From assembly GCA_030272585.1 (NCBI GenBank), contig BSYQ01000010.1, positions 186,001 through 250,000 of the forward strand: a stretch of DNA of 64,000 nucleotides, in the 5' to 3' direction. The DNA is from Bryopsis sp. KO-2023. Taxonomy: Eukaryota; Chlorophyta; Ulvophyceae; Bryopsidales; Bryopsidaceae. Positions 13,901-26,265 of this stretch are shown in pieces; position 1 is the first letter of the stretch, and each line of letters begins with the position of its first letter. Below the pieces are notes generated by a model. It worked only from the letters and a program-made list of their open reading frames with translations. It ran no database searches and was not told where the DNA came from. The position numbers and the translations under genes are program-made.

Positions 13901-16900
13901 ACACATTTTGAACACCCCCAAGAGAAAAAGCACCATAAAAGCAAAACTCGCCCCGAAAGCGAAATTCTTGAATACTAAAAAAACAAACAAAAACCTTCAG
14001 CTAGAGAGAGAAAAAAACAAAACAAATCCCGAAACAAAAAAAACCGTGACAGATTTCTTTCTTTCCTTTTTTTTTCTCTCCAATATTAAAAAACCTACTC
14101 GTACCAATGACACGTCAAATCAGTTTCTTTTAAAAAACATGGATCCCAACAATGGGTTGACTCGTTTTTAACTGCCTTTTTTTTTCTTTTTTCTTTTTTT
14201 TTGTCAGGGAGGTCCCCTCTACCACGAGTTTTTTTACTTTTTTTTTTTCTGTCTTCCTTCTTGATTCAATCCAATCCAATCCACAATTAGATATTTAAAA
14301 ATTATAGTCTAGAAATAGGGGTATCCTCCTTTTTTTTTCTTCTTCTTTTTTTTTGTTCGAGTCCTTTCGACACGTTGATACATTTGCACCCTTGTACAGC
14401 CGACCGATTTTTGAATGAAAAAGACAGGATAAAGAAAAAACAACCTATCCAATCCACCAACCGATTTTTGAGAGAACTGGTAAGCTGGGTAGAAAAAAAA
14501 AGAAACGAAACTAAAAAAAAAAACACCCCCGAGTCCTCTCAATAACTCCTCTTCTTCACGACAAAGTACAAATCACCAACCATCAACCTCTGAGAGGAGG
14601 GGATATAAGAAAAAGCAATACGCGTATAAAACTGAAACTGGGCCTCTGAGAACTCGAGGAGAAACCGACCTACCCGCATATATCCACTCACAATCACAAA
14701 CAGTTGGATCGACTGAGGTTTTTTCTCTCACGAAATTCAACGCCAAAAAATGCACTTCCAGTACATTTCACTCAAATCACCGGCATCATCAGGCCTGATT
14801 TTTTTTTTCCTTGGCCACCCCAATTTTCCCAGGGGTCTATAAAAAGAAAGTTAATTATGAACTCTCTCTTCCCCCCTTCAAATCGGCATTTTCGCCACTA
14901 CAAGCAGCATTTCTTTGCCTTCCTCCAACCATCCGAATCAAAACTCATATAAAAAAAATGTATATATATGTATATGTAACCAAAATACTTTGCGTAGTTT
15001 CTTTTTTCCTTTCGGCACCCGAGAAAAAAACAAAAACAGAAAAAAACAAAGAAAAAAAATATCCTACCAACTTTTCTCTTTTCCCCCTCCCTTTTCCTAC
15101 TCTCCTGGATGAGAGATTCCACAATCTCACCAGAAACCCTAACCGGAGCTGAATTGGCTTCCAGAATGAGAAGAAAAGCGGGGGGGGGGGAGAGAAAATT
15201 CGAGTTATTTTGCTGAAACGGCCCCATGTGTTGGAACGTCACACCTCATCCAATGACCTCCACCATGGACCTCTCACTCTTTTTCCATTTCCTTCGTTTT
15301 TTTTTTTTCCAGCCCTCTCAACCCAAATAAAACAAAAAAGAAAAACGTATATTTTTTCCCCCAGTAACTCCACTAAGTTGAAAACCACCCTAAAATTGGT
15401 GATCTACATACATGCACATATTATATAATATTCAGTCGTCCCCCCTCCCTTTCCCCCCCCCTCTCTTTTCATGGGGGGATTCTTAAAAAAAAACATACAT
15501 AAACCAAACAGATGCCTCCATGTGATATTCTCTTCGTCTTCATTTTTCATTTTTTTTTTTGTTCCACCCCCATCTTATCCAATAAATCGACTTCAAAATT
15601 TCATCACAGAATCCATTCCCATGTTTTTGATTTGTTTTTCTTCTTTAAAAAGCCCCTCTTACGAAAATCCACTCACTAAACTTTTGTCAGACTCCATCCT
15701 TTGATTGAAAAGACAGAGGTAGTCACAGACACATCACATTTTTTCTTTTCACAGCCCCACGTGGATTCTTTTTTTTAAACGCAGTGGTAAATATTTTCTT
15801 TTTTCCCGGTCATATCAAGGGCGTGGAAATTCATTTTTCCATAATTGAGGGACCTACTGCCTTCTTTTCTTAACTTTTTTTTTCCAAGCCTAAGAATTAC
15901 TCTCTTTTTTTCAAGGAGTTGGGGGAGTTCTTTTTTTTCCCTGGTGGGAAAGAGAACCCACATCTTTGGGGGGCTTCGTACATATAGGAATTTTGCATTT
16001 TCAGCTTTTAAAAAAACACTCCTCATACTTTTTTTCTTTCCTTTCTTTTCGGGAGGGGAACTGATTTTGAGGAGAATTAACAATTAGTTTTTTTTCTTCT
16101 TCTCTCTCTTCACCAGCCTTTTTGGCTGGTCACAGATCTTTTTTTTTTTTTTTTTTTTTTTCGGTCACAGCCAAACAGCCGAACACATTTTTTGAATAAG
16201 TAAAAAAACCACTGCACCAATAAACCCACGTTACACGAAGTCCATTTTTTTTTCTTCCTCTCATCGCTTTCCTTTTTCCTTTTGGTTAAATATTTTCAAA
16301 AAATAAAATCCACAACAATCGATTTTGACAATATATAAACTGGCCTATCTTCAACTTGGCATCAAATAAACAAATTCACTTTTCAGTACATGAAAAAGTA
16401 CACCTTTTTCCTTTTTTTTCTTCTTTTTTCCCCTCGCCTTTTTTTATGCATCTCATAACTCCTCCCCACTGAAAGAAACCAGTCAAGTTTCTTTGCTAAA
16501 AACCCTAACTTGTTATTTTTCTCTCTTGAGAAAAAAAACACCCATTTCTTCTTTACTTTTTTTTTTAAACTGTCACAGAGATCAGCCCCCAAAGCCAAGG
16601 AAGCAGACGAAAAACAAAAATCGTTCTTTTTTTAAAGCACACCAGAAAAGCGCACTGTCGGAAGAAAAAAAATATACATTTTCAAAGCAACACTGTATTT
16701 ATCCAAGTCTATTCCACCAGCCATGCGTTATAAAATATATCTCCATCGAATTTGTTTGTTTGGTTAATATATTTTTTTTCAACCAATAAAAGGAAAAAGA
16801 GAAAACCCTCGACCTAACTTGGACAACCATTATATATGTTTTAAAAAACTCATCAAGTCAGAAATCACTGGCTTTTTTCATAATTTATCTCTATTTTTTC

Positions 16901-19900
16901 TTTTTTCAAATTTTAAGCCTTATCTTCCACAACCTTTTTTTTTCCTTCGGACTTGGCCATCCTCTATTCCTATTCGGATATCTTTGGAGAAACTAAGCTT
17001 TCACAGAAAAAGAAAACTCAGGATAAATCTATGGAAATTAAAATAAAAACCGCCTCTCATTTTTTTTCCTTTCCTTTTCCCTTTTTTTTTCCCACCCTCT
17101 CTTTTTTTTTCTTTTGAAACGAAAAAAAAAAAAAACGCATCGTCCAAAAGACACAACTCATGGCTTTTCTTTTTCCTCTAAGAAATATACAAACAAGACC
17201 AGTGTGCTGTTTTATGATAGGCACCATTTTTTTTCTTTCGTCTCTTTATGATTCCATACAAGGAGATACACATGATATCTTTTCCTCTTTTTTTCTTTTT
17301 TTTTTTTTTTGTGATTTCCTCCTCCTGTTGTGGATGAGGAAAAAAAAATCCATTCCAGAACAGAGAGACATTGAAAAAAGGTGTGCACCCATTGGGCGGC
17401 AGAAAAAAAAAGCCGAAATCCTCTAAAAGAAAACCAAAATACATATTGGCCACATTGCATTCTTTTATAGATGTATGTATTTGTTGTTGAAAAAAAAAAA
17501 ACACTCATACATATATCAGGGAATCTTGTGCATGCAAAGGAGGAGAAAAAAGCAAAAAATATCCACGAAAATTCTAAAATGTCTTGAAAAGTGATGAATG
17601 TTTTGATATTGATACACACACACCTGCATGCGTGTAAAAATATACTTCGATGGCATGATTTGCAGCAAAATAAAAGTAAGATTCCCTGATAATTTTTGAA
17701 CATATATATCTATCGCTTGTTATGCGCACATCTACACATACTTTTTTTTTTTTCACCTTCTTTTAATTCCTATCAGCAATTTTTTTCTTTCCATCTTGTC
17801 GTAAAAGACACCCATTCCTTCTTTTTTTTTTTCACATTTCGAATCCCAAGATATTATCCATTCCGTTTTTTTGTTTTTTTTTTTAACATATATCAAATCT
17901 TGGCCATCTAATTTGATTTTCTTTTTTTTTTTTTGGTTGGTCCTGACAGGGCCATTAATGCAGTGATGATAATTGTGTACGAAAAAAAAAAAAGAAACTA
18001 TCCCTCTCTCCTCAAAATTTTCCACATTCCTTTTTTATATGTTCGAAAACCCCCCCATCCATTTTTTTTTTCCTCTCCATGAGGATTCATTAAGTTGAAC
18101 TTTAAAAATCATAAAATGAACGAAATAACAAAACGAGGCAAAAAAAAGAGGCAAAAAAAAACATTGGACATTTCGACATGACTGTTGCCGAGGTCTGTTT
18201 TTTCTTTTTTTCCCACTTGCGATTGGAGCAGTCCAAAAAATCCACTTCCCTAACCATACACCCTCAATGAATTTCCCCAAAAACACAGATTCAAAAAATC
18301 ATCGAGGAAAACATCATAACTGTAGAAGCTGGAAATCGTTCTGATCGATCGAGGGGGGCCCCCTAATGGGTTTAAGACACAAAACCCCCCAATCGTATGT
18401 CAGACGCTCCTTCTACCTTTCCATACTGTACGCATGCTGTTGCATAACTTGATAACTTCCCCTCCTTCGACTAACTCCAATCACAAGGCAAAAAAACCGC
18501 CCTTATTTATTGCACGTCCAAGTTTTTCTTTTTTTCCTCTCCCCCATACATCGTCTGTTTTTCACGTTCATTCCGATCAACCTCCAATTGTTTTGAGTAT
18601 CCACCCTCTTCCCAGTTCCCATGTATCAAATTTTTCAATGATTAAGCCACCCCTCAAGAAATTCTACCTCACTCAAAAGTCAAAAGCAATCCAAAGGGGA
18701 CACCCGAGCATTTGAAGAAAAAAAAACGCCGAACTATCCCAAATTGAAAAATGAATCCTTCACGAACCCTCCCTCACAAATTCTTTTCCCGTTTGCTTCC
18801 CACCTCATCCATACTCCCATATTCCAGGAATGTACAATCTTCTTTTTGTTTGGAAGAAACTCCCCCCCCCCCTCTTTTCCTAAGATAACAACAATACATA
18901 TCCCCACATTCTTTTCTTTTTGTTTGCTTTTTAATGTGCGCTAACCCCCTGTTAATTTCTTTTTGAAAATTGTTGAACCCCCCCTTCTTTTCACCACCCA
19001 ACCCCCCCTCTTTTGTTTTGTTTTTTTAATCAGTAGCAGGGATTTGCATTGTCTTTGGGTATGAAGTCTATGCACCAACATTCCCATGAGAAATTTTTTC
19101 GTCGAAAATTGAAAATAAAGAGAATCAACAAATCGGCATGCCCAGTTTATGTTGTTTTTTTTCCTTTCAGCACACACCTTAATATTTATTATGAATGGAT
19201 TGTTTTTTATATTTCTTTTTTTTTTTTCGGTATACCCCCCCCCCCTCCCCACCACCCCGATTTCTGATTTCGACCCCCCTTGGATTTTTTTTTTCAGAAC
19301 CTACCAAACATCAGTGTTCTTTTTTTCTTTCGAACCCTTTCTTTTTCCCTAGTGCAGTGTTAAAAAACCCCTTATGCGTCACAACCAACATAACTAAAAA
19401 TGTAAAAAAGAAAAAAAGAAGCCTTTTCTTTTTTTTTTCAACCTTTCCATTTTTTGAGAAAGAATATCAGGAATTGAGGGTCAATTTTTTTTCAGTTAGA
19501 TAGAACACGATCCTTTTCTTAATGACACAACCACTACCCTCAGTATGTATATATGTATTTTTCTTTTCCTCCTCTTTTTTTTGCTTCATCTATACACCAT
19601 TTTCATTTTTTCCTTCAAAATCCCACCGTAGAGTTTCTTCTCATTCCCAAAATAGAAGGGACAAAAATTCTCAACACTTCGAAAAATAAACGCACGGAGC
19701 TTCTTTCGGAAACCCACGATCTGTTTACTTAAAAAGTATTCATCTAAATTTGGACGAAAAGAAATTCTGCAGTCGTATTTTTTGCACTGTTGAAAATTTG
19801 TTTTCCCTGATATTTCTGACCCCCCTTTTGAAAGGGAGCCCTCATCCCTGAGTGATCTGCGATTGGTGCGAACGGACAAAATCTGCAACACCACCACCAA

Positions 19901-20050
19901 CAGAAAAAAAAAAAGTAACCAGTCAGGCTTCATCTTTCCAGAGGGGTTTTCCAGAAGCAAGCAACATTGGCTGTTACACATTTTTAAACAAGCTGGAGTC
20001 AAGCTACTATTTCCAATCAAGCAGCAGCTTTTGTAATGGCTTTCTAGCCC
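10978..20050. other. Nine-kilobase gene-free region rich in T and pyrimidine tracts
   Basis: No exon chain or protein signature is visible on either strand. From about 13.2 to 19.6 kb the + strand is dominated by T and C runs with A runs and few G, including many uninterrupted T tracts of 9-20 bases (for example near 13605, 16140 and 17300). Open frames are low-complexity Lys/Phe strings with no support. Part of it may be 3' UTR of the flanking convergent genes. Confidence 0.5.
12228..12330 (-). repeat. tRNA-derived sequence (SINE-like)
   Basis: On the - strand this reads TGGCAACTCGGTTGG (A-box-like) and, about 45 bases on, GGTTCAAGTCCT (B-box-like), the spacing of an internal Pol III promoter. 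The acceptor stem does not close, so it is more likely a tRNA-derived repeat than a tRNA gene. Confidence 0.4.
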
Positions 20051-20104
20051 AGTAATTTTATTTATTTATTTTTTTTTGGGGGGGGGAAGAGAGAGATTTC
20101 CTAC

Positions 20105-23100
20105 CAGGAGGCATGTGATTTGGCATCATCATCATGTGCGATGGAGGTGGAGAAGAGGCCATTGGGTGGGTGCTGTACCCATACCCATGGTGCGATCCAT
20201 ACACAGGAGCAGGATATCCAGAAGAGTATCCTGCGAGCGTTTCATTATTTCGAAAGCATTAGATTTCAACGAACCCCGAATAAAGATGTGGTTGCCCTCT
20301 CTCAACAGGTTGGAAAAATGGTGCGAATTTCAGGGGCTGGTCAAATGAATGCACGTTGGAATGTGAGGAGGCTGTACCTGGGGCAGTCATATGCATGGGC
20401 ATTCCTGGCCTATGCATCATTCCCATCATGCTGGGAGGCATAATCATCCTGTTCGGATTGTGCATGGAGCCCATGCCATTCATCTGAGATCCCCCATTCA
20501 TGCCATTCATCATTTGCTGAGGACTGCTGTTTCTGAAATCACAAATCCACAGGGCAAAGAATTTGAGACTCTGCACCACCCTTCGAATTTCAACACCATC
20601 CCAACAGCATCTACACAATCAATATTCTTCCCATCCTTGGCACCTCCCTGACGAAACATAGAAACTAAAACAATAGACCGATGCATTACAGATTAAGCGA
20701 ACCTGTGTGTGGTAGGACTGGTGGCAGCCCCCATGGCGGCAGAAGCTTCTTTGGCTTGGGATCTTGCCATGTTGACCCTGATCAGAGTGCAGCAGGTTTG
20801 CACTGCTTGCATGACTGACTGGGCCCTTCCTTTGATTTCCAAAAGCTCATCCACCTCTTGCGCACACGATGGCAAGTTGTCGTTCAACACGACCAACTTG
20901 GCACCAGTATGGATCTGAATCTCCCTTTCATTAAAAAAAACACAATAGGAAGGTTCAGCAACCAGATGTTGGGATTTTTGGAGCCAGAAAAATCAAACCC
21001 CACACTGCTGACTAAACCGACTGTGTTTATTTCTGGAGTCGAACATACTAGGATTGCACTCTAGGATTCCTCATACAATTACAACACGACAGAATCTACA
21101 GATACCCGACATCCAACCACCAACATCAAAATATTTATTGATTCCTGAGGGCGGGGGGGGGAGGGGGGGGGTTGAGAGGGCTAGTCATCTCACTTGATGA
21201 CGTTGCCTTTCTTTCCCAGAACGGCTCCGATCTGGTCTTGGGGCACAAGAAGACGCACACAATGTTGACCCCCTGAACTCCTGTCCTCCTCCGTGATCAG
21301 CGTATACAAGCACCTATAAATAGAAACCCCAACCACACAACCGTCAATATCCACCCCTGCAGAGAATCCATCCATCACCTGCACGGCAAGCTTGAGACAC
21401 TAAGCAGAAATCTGGGGGGATAGCCAGGTTTGCTCACCGTCCCAGCGCTTCTTGGGCTGAACACACGAGGGTGGGTGCCTCATCCATGGATCGGCACATA
21501 ACAATTCTTTCGTCGCAACCATCAATGGGATTAAACACTATGACTCTTGCCTTCGTTTCCTCACGAATCTGGCGAATGACCTGAATGGCACCATCGAAAA
21601 AACCCATTGTTTAGCTGATGATTTTGGAAGAGCCCCATATCCTTGGATCACGCCCACATATCAAGCTGGATTGAAAACCAGCAGTTTGGATCGATAGACT
21701 GGCAACCTCTATTCGAATCAAATTCTTTGAAATTCCCATAATCCAATGGTTTCAGATTCTGGCGATTCGAACCACATTTTTTTGGAATTTCCACTATCCA
21801 TGTTGTTTTCATATCGGCGGTTGGAAGACTCACATCCCCTCCTTTCCCAATGACACATCCGATCTTATTGTCTGGCACGAGCATGCGAAACTGAGCCTCC
21901 ACCAGGCCGTTGAAGCATTGCAGGAATCCGGTTGTGGCTTGGACAACACTGGCGAGGCCTTGGGGAATGGGAAACAACAAAGACATGCTGCCGATGGGGC
22001 GAGGGAATCCTCCTGGAGGAGGCATGCCTGGCCTGCTCCTTGGGGGGTTCTCCCTCAGCTTCTGAGATAAGAGCTGGGCGGCGTCCTTCACTCTATCAAA
22101 TTCGCCAGTCACCTGACATGCATCCCATCCATCAATCAGCGAACAAAAACAGAGTCGATCAAGCGACAAAATACCCACACACGAGGGAGGCCTTTAACAT
22201 CTACTGGATTATATGCAAACATACGAGGGAGGCATTCCAGTCCTTTTCGTATTTCCCCCCCATTACCTGCACGAGCTCATCGGTTGGTCCTCTGAAAATT
22301 GGCAAGTCAGTCGCACCCTGAATGACCCTGATGTTTGCTCCGGATCGGTTTCTCATCTCATTGATGGAGCTCCCAGCCTTGCCCAGAATCGGGCCCACCT
22401 GAGAGTTGTCCACCAAGAGCCTAACCATAATTTTCGCCGTTCCACCCTCGTTGTCCAACTCATCGGCGAAAATTCGATCCAGCAACTTCAGCAGGGCATC
22501 TTGCGCGGGGACGAGGTCTTTGTTGCTGAACGGAACAAACAATGCAACAGTGAAAACCTCCACCAATGTGAAATTCAAGGTCAAAGCTGGAAAAACTTGA
22601 ATGGCGTGTGTGTGATTGGAGAGAAGCAAGGTACCTGTCTGGTGATGTAATGTGAACTGCACGCTCCTCACAGCCTGGCATGGTGTTCGCAATCTTTATT
22701 TTGGCACCAGTTTGTTGCCTCAAGGACTGAATGTACTCCCCACCCTGAGCAGTGCATGAATGAACAGACGGATTCAACACCATTCTGGAGATACGCAACT
22801 CCGCATGCAAAATTATGTCATGTCAGACTGGATCCCGAGGGCAATCGGCGTCGAGATCGCGAAATGGCAAGGGCTAAAAAAATGACTGGCGTGAGTGCAA
22901 CGTGTGTTCGGATGGATTTGACAGGCGACCGAAAGGGTAAAACGGGATGGTACGACAGCAACGCCAAAAGGAGAGCGCACACAAATCTCACCTTTCCTAT
23001 GATGCTACCAGTCCTTGAAGCCGGCACCAGTATGCGCAGAGAGACGTCTGGACTGACGATAGGGCGCTTGACCTCCAAAGAGTCCTCCTACAACAATCAC

Positions 23101-23641
23101 GGAACTGCGGGTCAACGATAATTCCATAACGTACGCCCAAAAGACCAGCCCAGCGCTGCGTCACGACCCGCACAAGGAGAGAGCGCTGCCGCTAAATAGC
23201 GTTGTAACCAAAACGGAGCGCCACCACACGTAGATCTGGTGGGCCCTCAGCCGCCAGATGGAGGTGTTCCCCCGAAATAGTGCCAACGTGGTCGCCCGAT
23301 GACAAACGCCAACAAGCACCGGGCCCGAAAGTCGGAAAAAACATACGCCCTCCAACACCAGAGATCCGCAATACAAGCAAACCCCAAGAACACACGAACA
23401 CACGGGAGGAAACAGTGCAGACAGGCGGCTCCGACTCAGCCTGCGACCACCACCAACACGAGCCCCGAACGCGCGCGCAATCACCACAAGTCTTCAACAC
23501 AACACACACGCAGATCTTTCCAGGGGGTCTCCTTACGCGCTCATCATCAGACAGTGAACGTCTGCGCTCCGGCACAGCAACGTTAGGCATATTGTCGTCC
23601 AAAAAGCGTGTTTCGGTGGGCACCCCCAAAAAACACTTCAA
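20105..23641 (-). CDS. Four-KH-domain RNA-binding protein
   Basis: A poly(C)-binding/HEN4-like KH protein, expected to bind single-stranded C- or U-rich RNA. Exons on - with consistent phases are 23641-23537, 23087-22992, 22744-22635, 22525-22267, 22112-21834, 21580-21438, 21313-21194, 20924-20703, 20532-20378 and 20230-20105. KH1 spans the second to fourth exons with loop GKGG formed across an intron. KH2 has GKAG. KH3 has GKGG, also split by an intron. KH4 has GKKG followed by NVIKEIQIHTGAKLVV across an intron. Introns 2, 5 and 7 cut at or just after the GXXG loop, suggesting domain duplication with a conserved intron. The C-terminus is Met/Gly/Asn-rich (MMNGMNGG, MIMPPSMMGMM) and then Tyr/His-rich, so probably disordered. 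The start is ATG 23641 or the in-frame ATG at 23590. The 3' end is uncertain: the frame stays open to a stop near 20054, or one more exon follows. Confidence 0.85.
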
Positions 23642-24257
23642 AGCTTGGAGTTACGAACAACGACTTTCGCTCCGGTTCACAAAGAGGTCGAAAGGATCTC
23701 CGTTCTCCCTGGTCTTTCGTTCAGTTTCTTTTTCTTTTTTGTTCCCCCAAAACTACAGGATTTGGTTCGTCAAAAGGACGAGGAGGCAACTACACGCTTT
23801 TGCTCCGCAGGGGAATTTTTCGAAATAAAAAACTAGGCGCCGGGTGATTTCTTTCTTTTTTTTTTCTCGCCTAGACTGGGTAACCCCCTTGATGAGAAAA
23901 CAGTTCTGCGGTGGTCTGCAAAGCGATGACCTTGGCCTTAACTCGACGAACTGATGAGTTTACGCGATTTGACTTAATACGAAAGTGTTGGCACCTTTTT
24001 GATGTATGACAAATGCGCCTGTGGGTTGGATTGTCGACTGGGCAAAGCGCGGACGTCGATATCGAATCTAGTGGAATGGAACTGGCACCGCTGGGCCTTA
24101 CTGGGGGCCATTTTCGTAGAGAATATGCGGATTCAACCAAACCTCTCGTTTCGGAAAGGGGGGCTGAACGTACGAAGACCCTTTACGAACTATCTCGACT
24201 TCCGACACAAAAATTCCTTGCGATGCCTGTTGTGTTCGTGTGAGTGGTCATCATGAA

Positions 24258-24429
24258 TCATGAACAACGCCCGTGATAGCGCATCTTCTTCCAGTCGGCG
24301 TTCAACAGCTCATCCTCGCTGTGCGCCACTGGTTTCGACTTGTCACTGGGCTCGCTGACTCAAAAAATGGGCGTTCTTGACCGTGGCGCTCCCACAGCCG
24401 TGCTTACCTCGGAAACATACTCTATTCAT
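24258..24429 (-). CDS. Possible 40-residue two-exon small gene
   Basis: Exons 24429-24408 and 24358-24258 are joined across a 49-base intron (GTAAGC to TTTTGAG) with matching phase. The product is 40 residues, starts MNRVCFRV, is acidic in the middle (HSEDELLNADW) and ends basic (KKMRYHGRCS). I recognise no family. The small ORF on the opposite strand of this segment looks less protein-like. Chance ORFs of this size are common, so support is weak. Confidence 0.25.
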
Positions 24430-26265
24430 GATTGTATCCATGCGTAAACTTCCTATTTTTAAATAGTAGAATGTTCATCCCAATCTCCAGAAATACCACA
24501 TCACATCGCAGCCGACCCCCACCATTTCCGTATCTTGGAACTCTGGAGTAGGGTGTCGTTGGAATGCCGCATGTTTGCTTTTGAATTCGAGATTGTGGAT
24601 TCGGTGGCTGTGGTGTCGGGCTGTAGGAGCACCGAAATTTATAGACTGAGTGCTTGTAACAAAAACCCATTTCAAGTTTGACCTCCAGCCGCTTTTTTTT
24701 CTGAGTCTCTTTGTTGATGAAACACCAAAACGCAGCCGCCAGTCTGGTGCCAGAAATTCGTTTTCGATTTACCGATGAAACAACCCCAGAATGTCACATA
24801 GACTACCACATTGCCGGTCAATTCAGCTTGTGCCACACCAAACACCTACATTTCTTTAAAGTTACGTGCTTAGGTGCTGAGATCGGCAAAAAAATGGATA
24901 AAAGGCGTAATGCGTTTCACGATGTGCTACTAAGCATTTCTGAGCTACTTTTCTCGCATCTGTAAGGGTTGTTCTAGGGATGGTTGCCTCTTTCCTTATG
25001 TGTTGTAATCAGTTTTTTTACAGAAGAGAGTTTCCAGAGTTCCCACAAAAGCTACCTTATAGATTTAAGGTGAATGACTCCCTTTCGTTCCGGAGGGCTT
25101 GGCAGTCCCAGAGTATCCTGTTGATCTTTGGGTCCACAGTAGAGGCCTATGACTTTTACACTGAGGCTGAGGGCCTCATTGCCCCCAAGTGAATATAAAC
25201 CCAACAGGCCTGACAGCTACACTGTTACCATGTTCCTGACTTGCATACAGACAACCCTTTTCATAGTCCATCGCTTCTGTATGGTTTCTCAATTTCCTGC
25301 AATCAGGTGACTGGGTATGTTCTTCCCCCATTTCATATCACCACTACAAGAAATTCTGCTGTTGTGCACAACAGTCAAATATCCGTCGAAAATCTCCATC
25401 GCCCACCGTAGCCTTCCCTGGCTTGTTTCCTATTTCCACTTTCATTCTGTTGAAAACTCAATCGACCAACTTTTTACAAACAAAGGACTCTCTTTGCCAC
25501 CCAAGGCACCTGCCTCCCAAAAGAAACAACCAATTCCTGAATCCCCAGAGCACGGCTCTTCACGATTTTCTTCTTTGAAAACCCATAGAGCAGCCCTGCT
25601 CAACCCCATGCATCCACAATCAAGCTGAAAACACTAGGGAGGAAAAAAAAAAAAAAAGCTCATGGCTTTCCACCACAACGAACCCAAACACACTTCCTTC
25701 TCCCAAAAAAAAAGAAAAAAAAATGATTACATATGCCCAAAATTGCTATAGTATGAGAATTCCCAACAAAGAAAACCCCGCATCACTTCCCTTCAAAACC
25801 CCCCCTTTCCCCTGACTCTACTCCTTGAGCCAAACACACTCTGCTTGCTCTAAGAATTACATTGTTTTTTTTTTCAGAATTTCTACACAGACAAACTTAT
25901 TGCAATCTTTTTTGTTTGTTTTTCTCAACCCTTTTTTTCCCCTTTCTTTCTTCCCCCATTGACCCCCCCCCTCTTTTTTTTCACAGAAAACAGAACTGCA
26001 TGCTGTACATTCAAGCTGTAGTTTCAGTCTTGAGAAACAAGTATTACAATCTCCCGCAGTTTTTTTTTCTTTTTTTTCTCTCTTTTTCTGAGCAACATTT
26101 TGTTCCATTTGGTTTTCCCCATTATCGATCAATTTTTCATTTTTACAACAGGGGATCCAAGGGAGGGGGCAGGGGGGAGCACCTCTATTGGAAAACATAA
26201 TTCATCTCAAACGCTGTGACACCCTCCGAAAAATCCATAACAAAAAATCTTTCAAAAAAAATCCC
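24430..26265. other. Spacer with no recognised gene
   Basis: Two modest + strand open frames (about 24711-24965 and 24980-25192) show no recognisable domain or exon chain. From 25630 to 26200 the sequence turns into A and T/C homopolymer tracts, which would be downstream of the LMBD2-like gene on -. Confidence 0.35.

Noticed and set aside
14300-17700. Many Lys- or Phe-rich ORFs of 60-160 residues
   Set aside because: Products of A/T homopolymer tracts; no splice-consistent chain or known motif.
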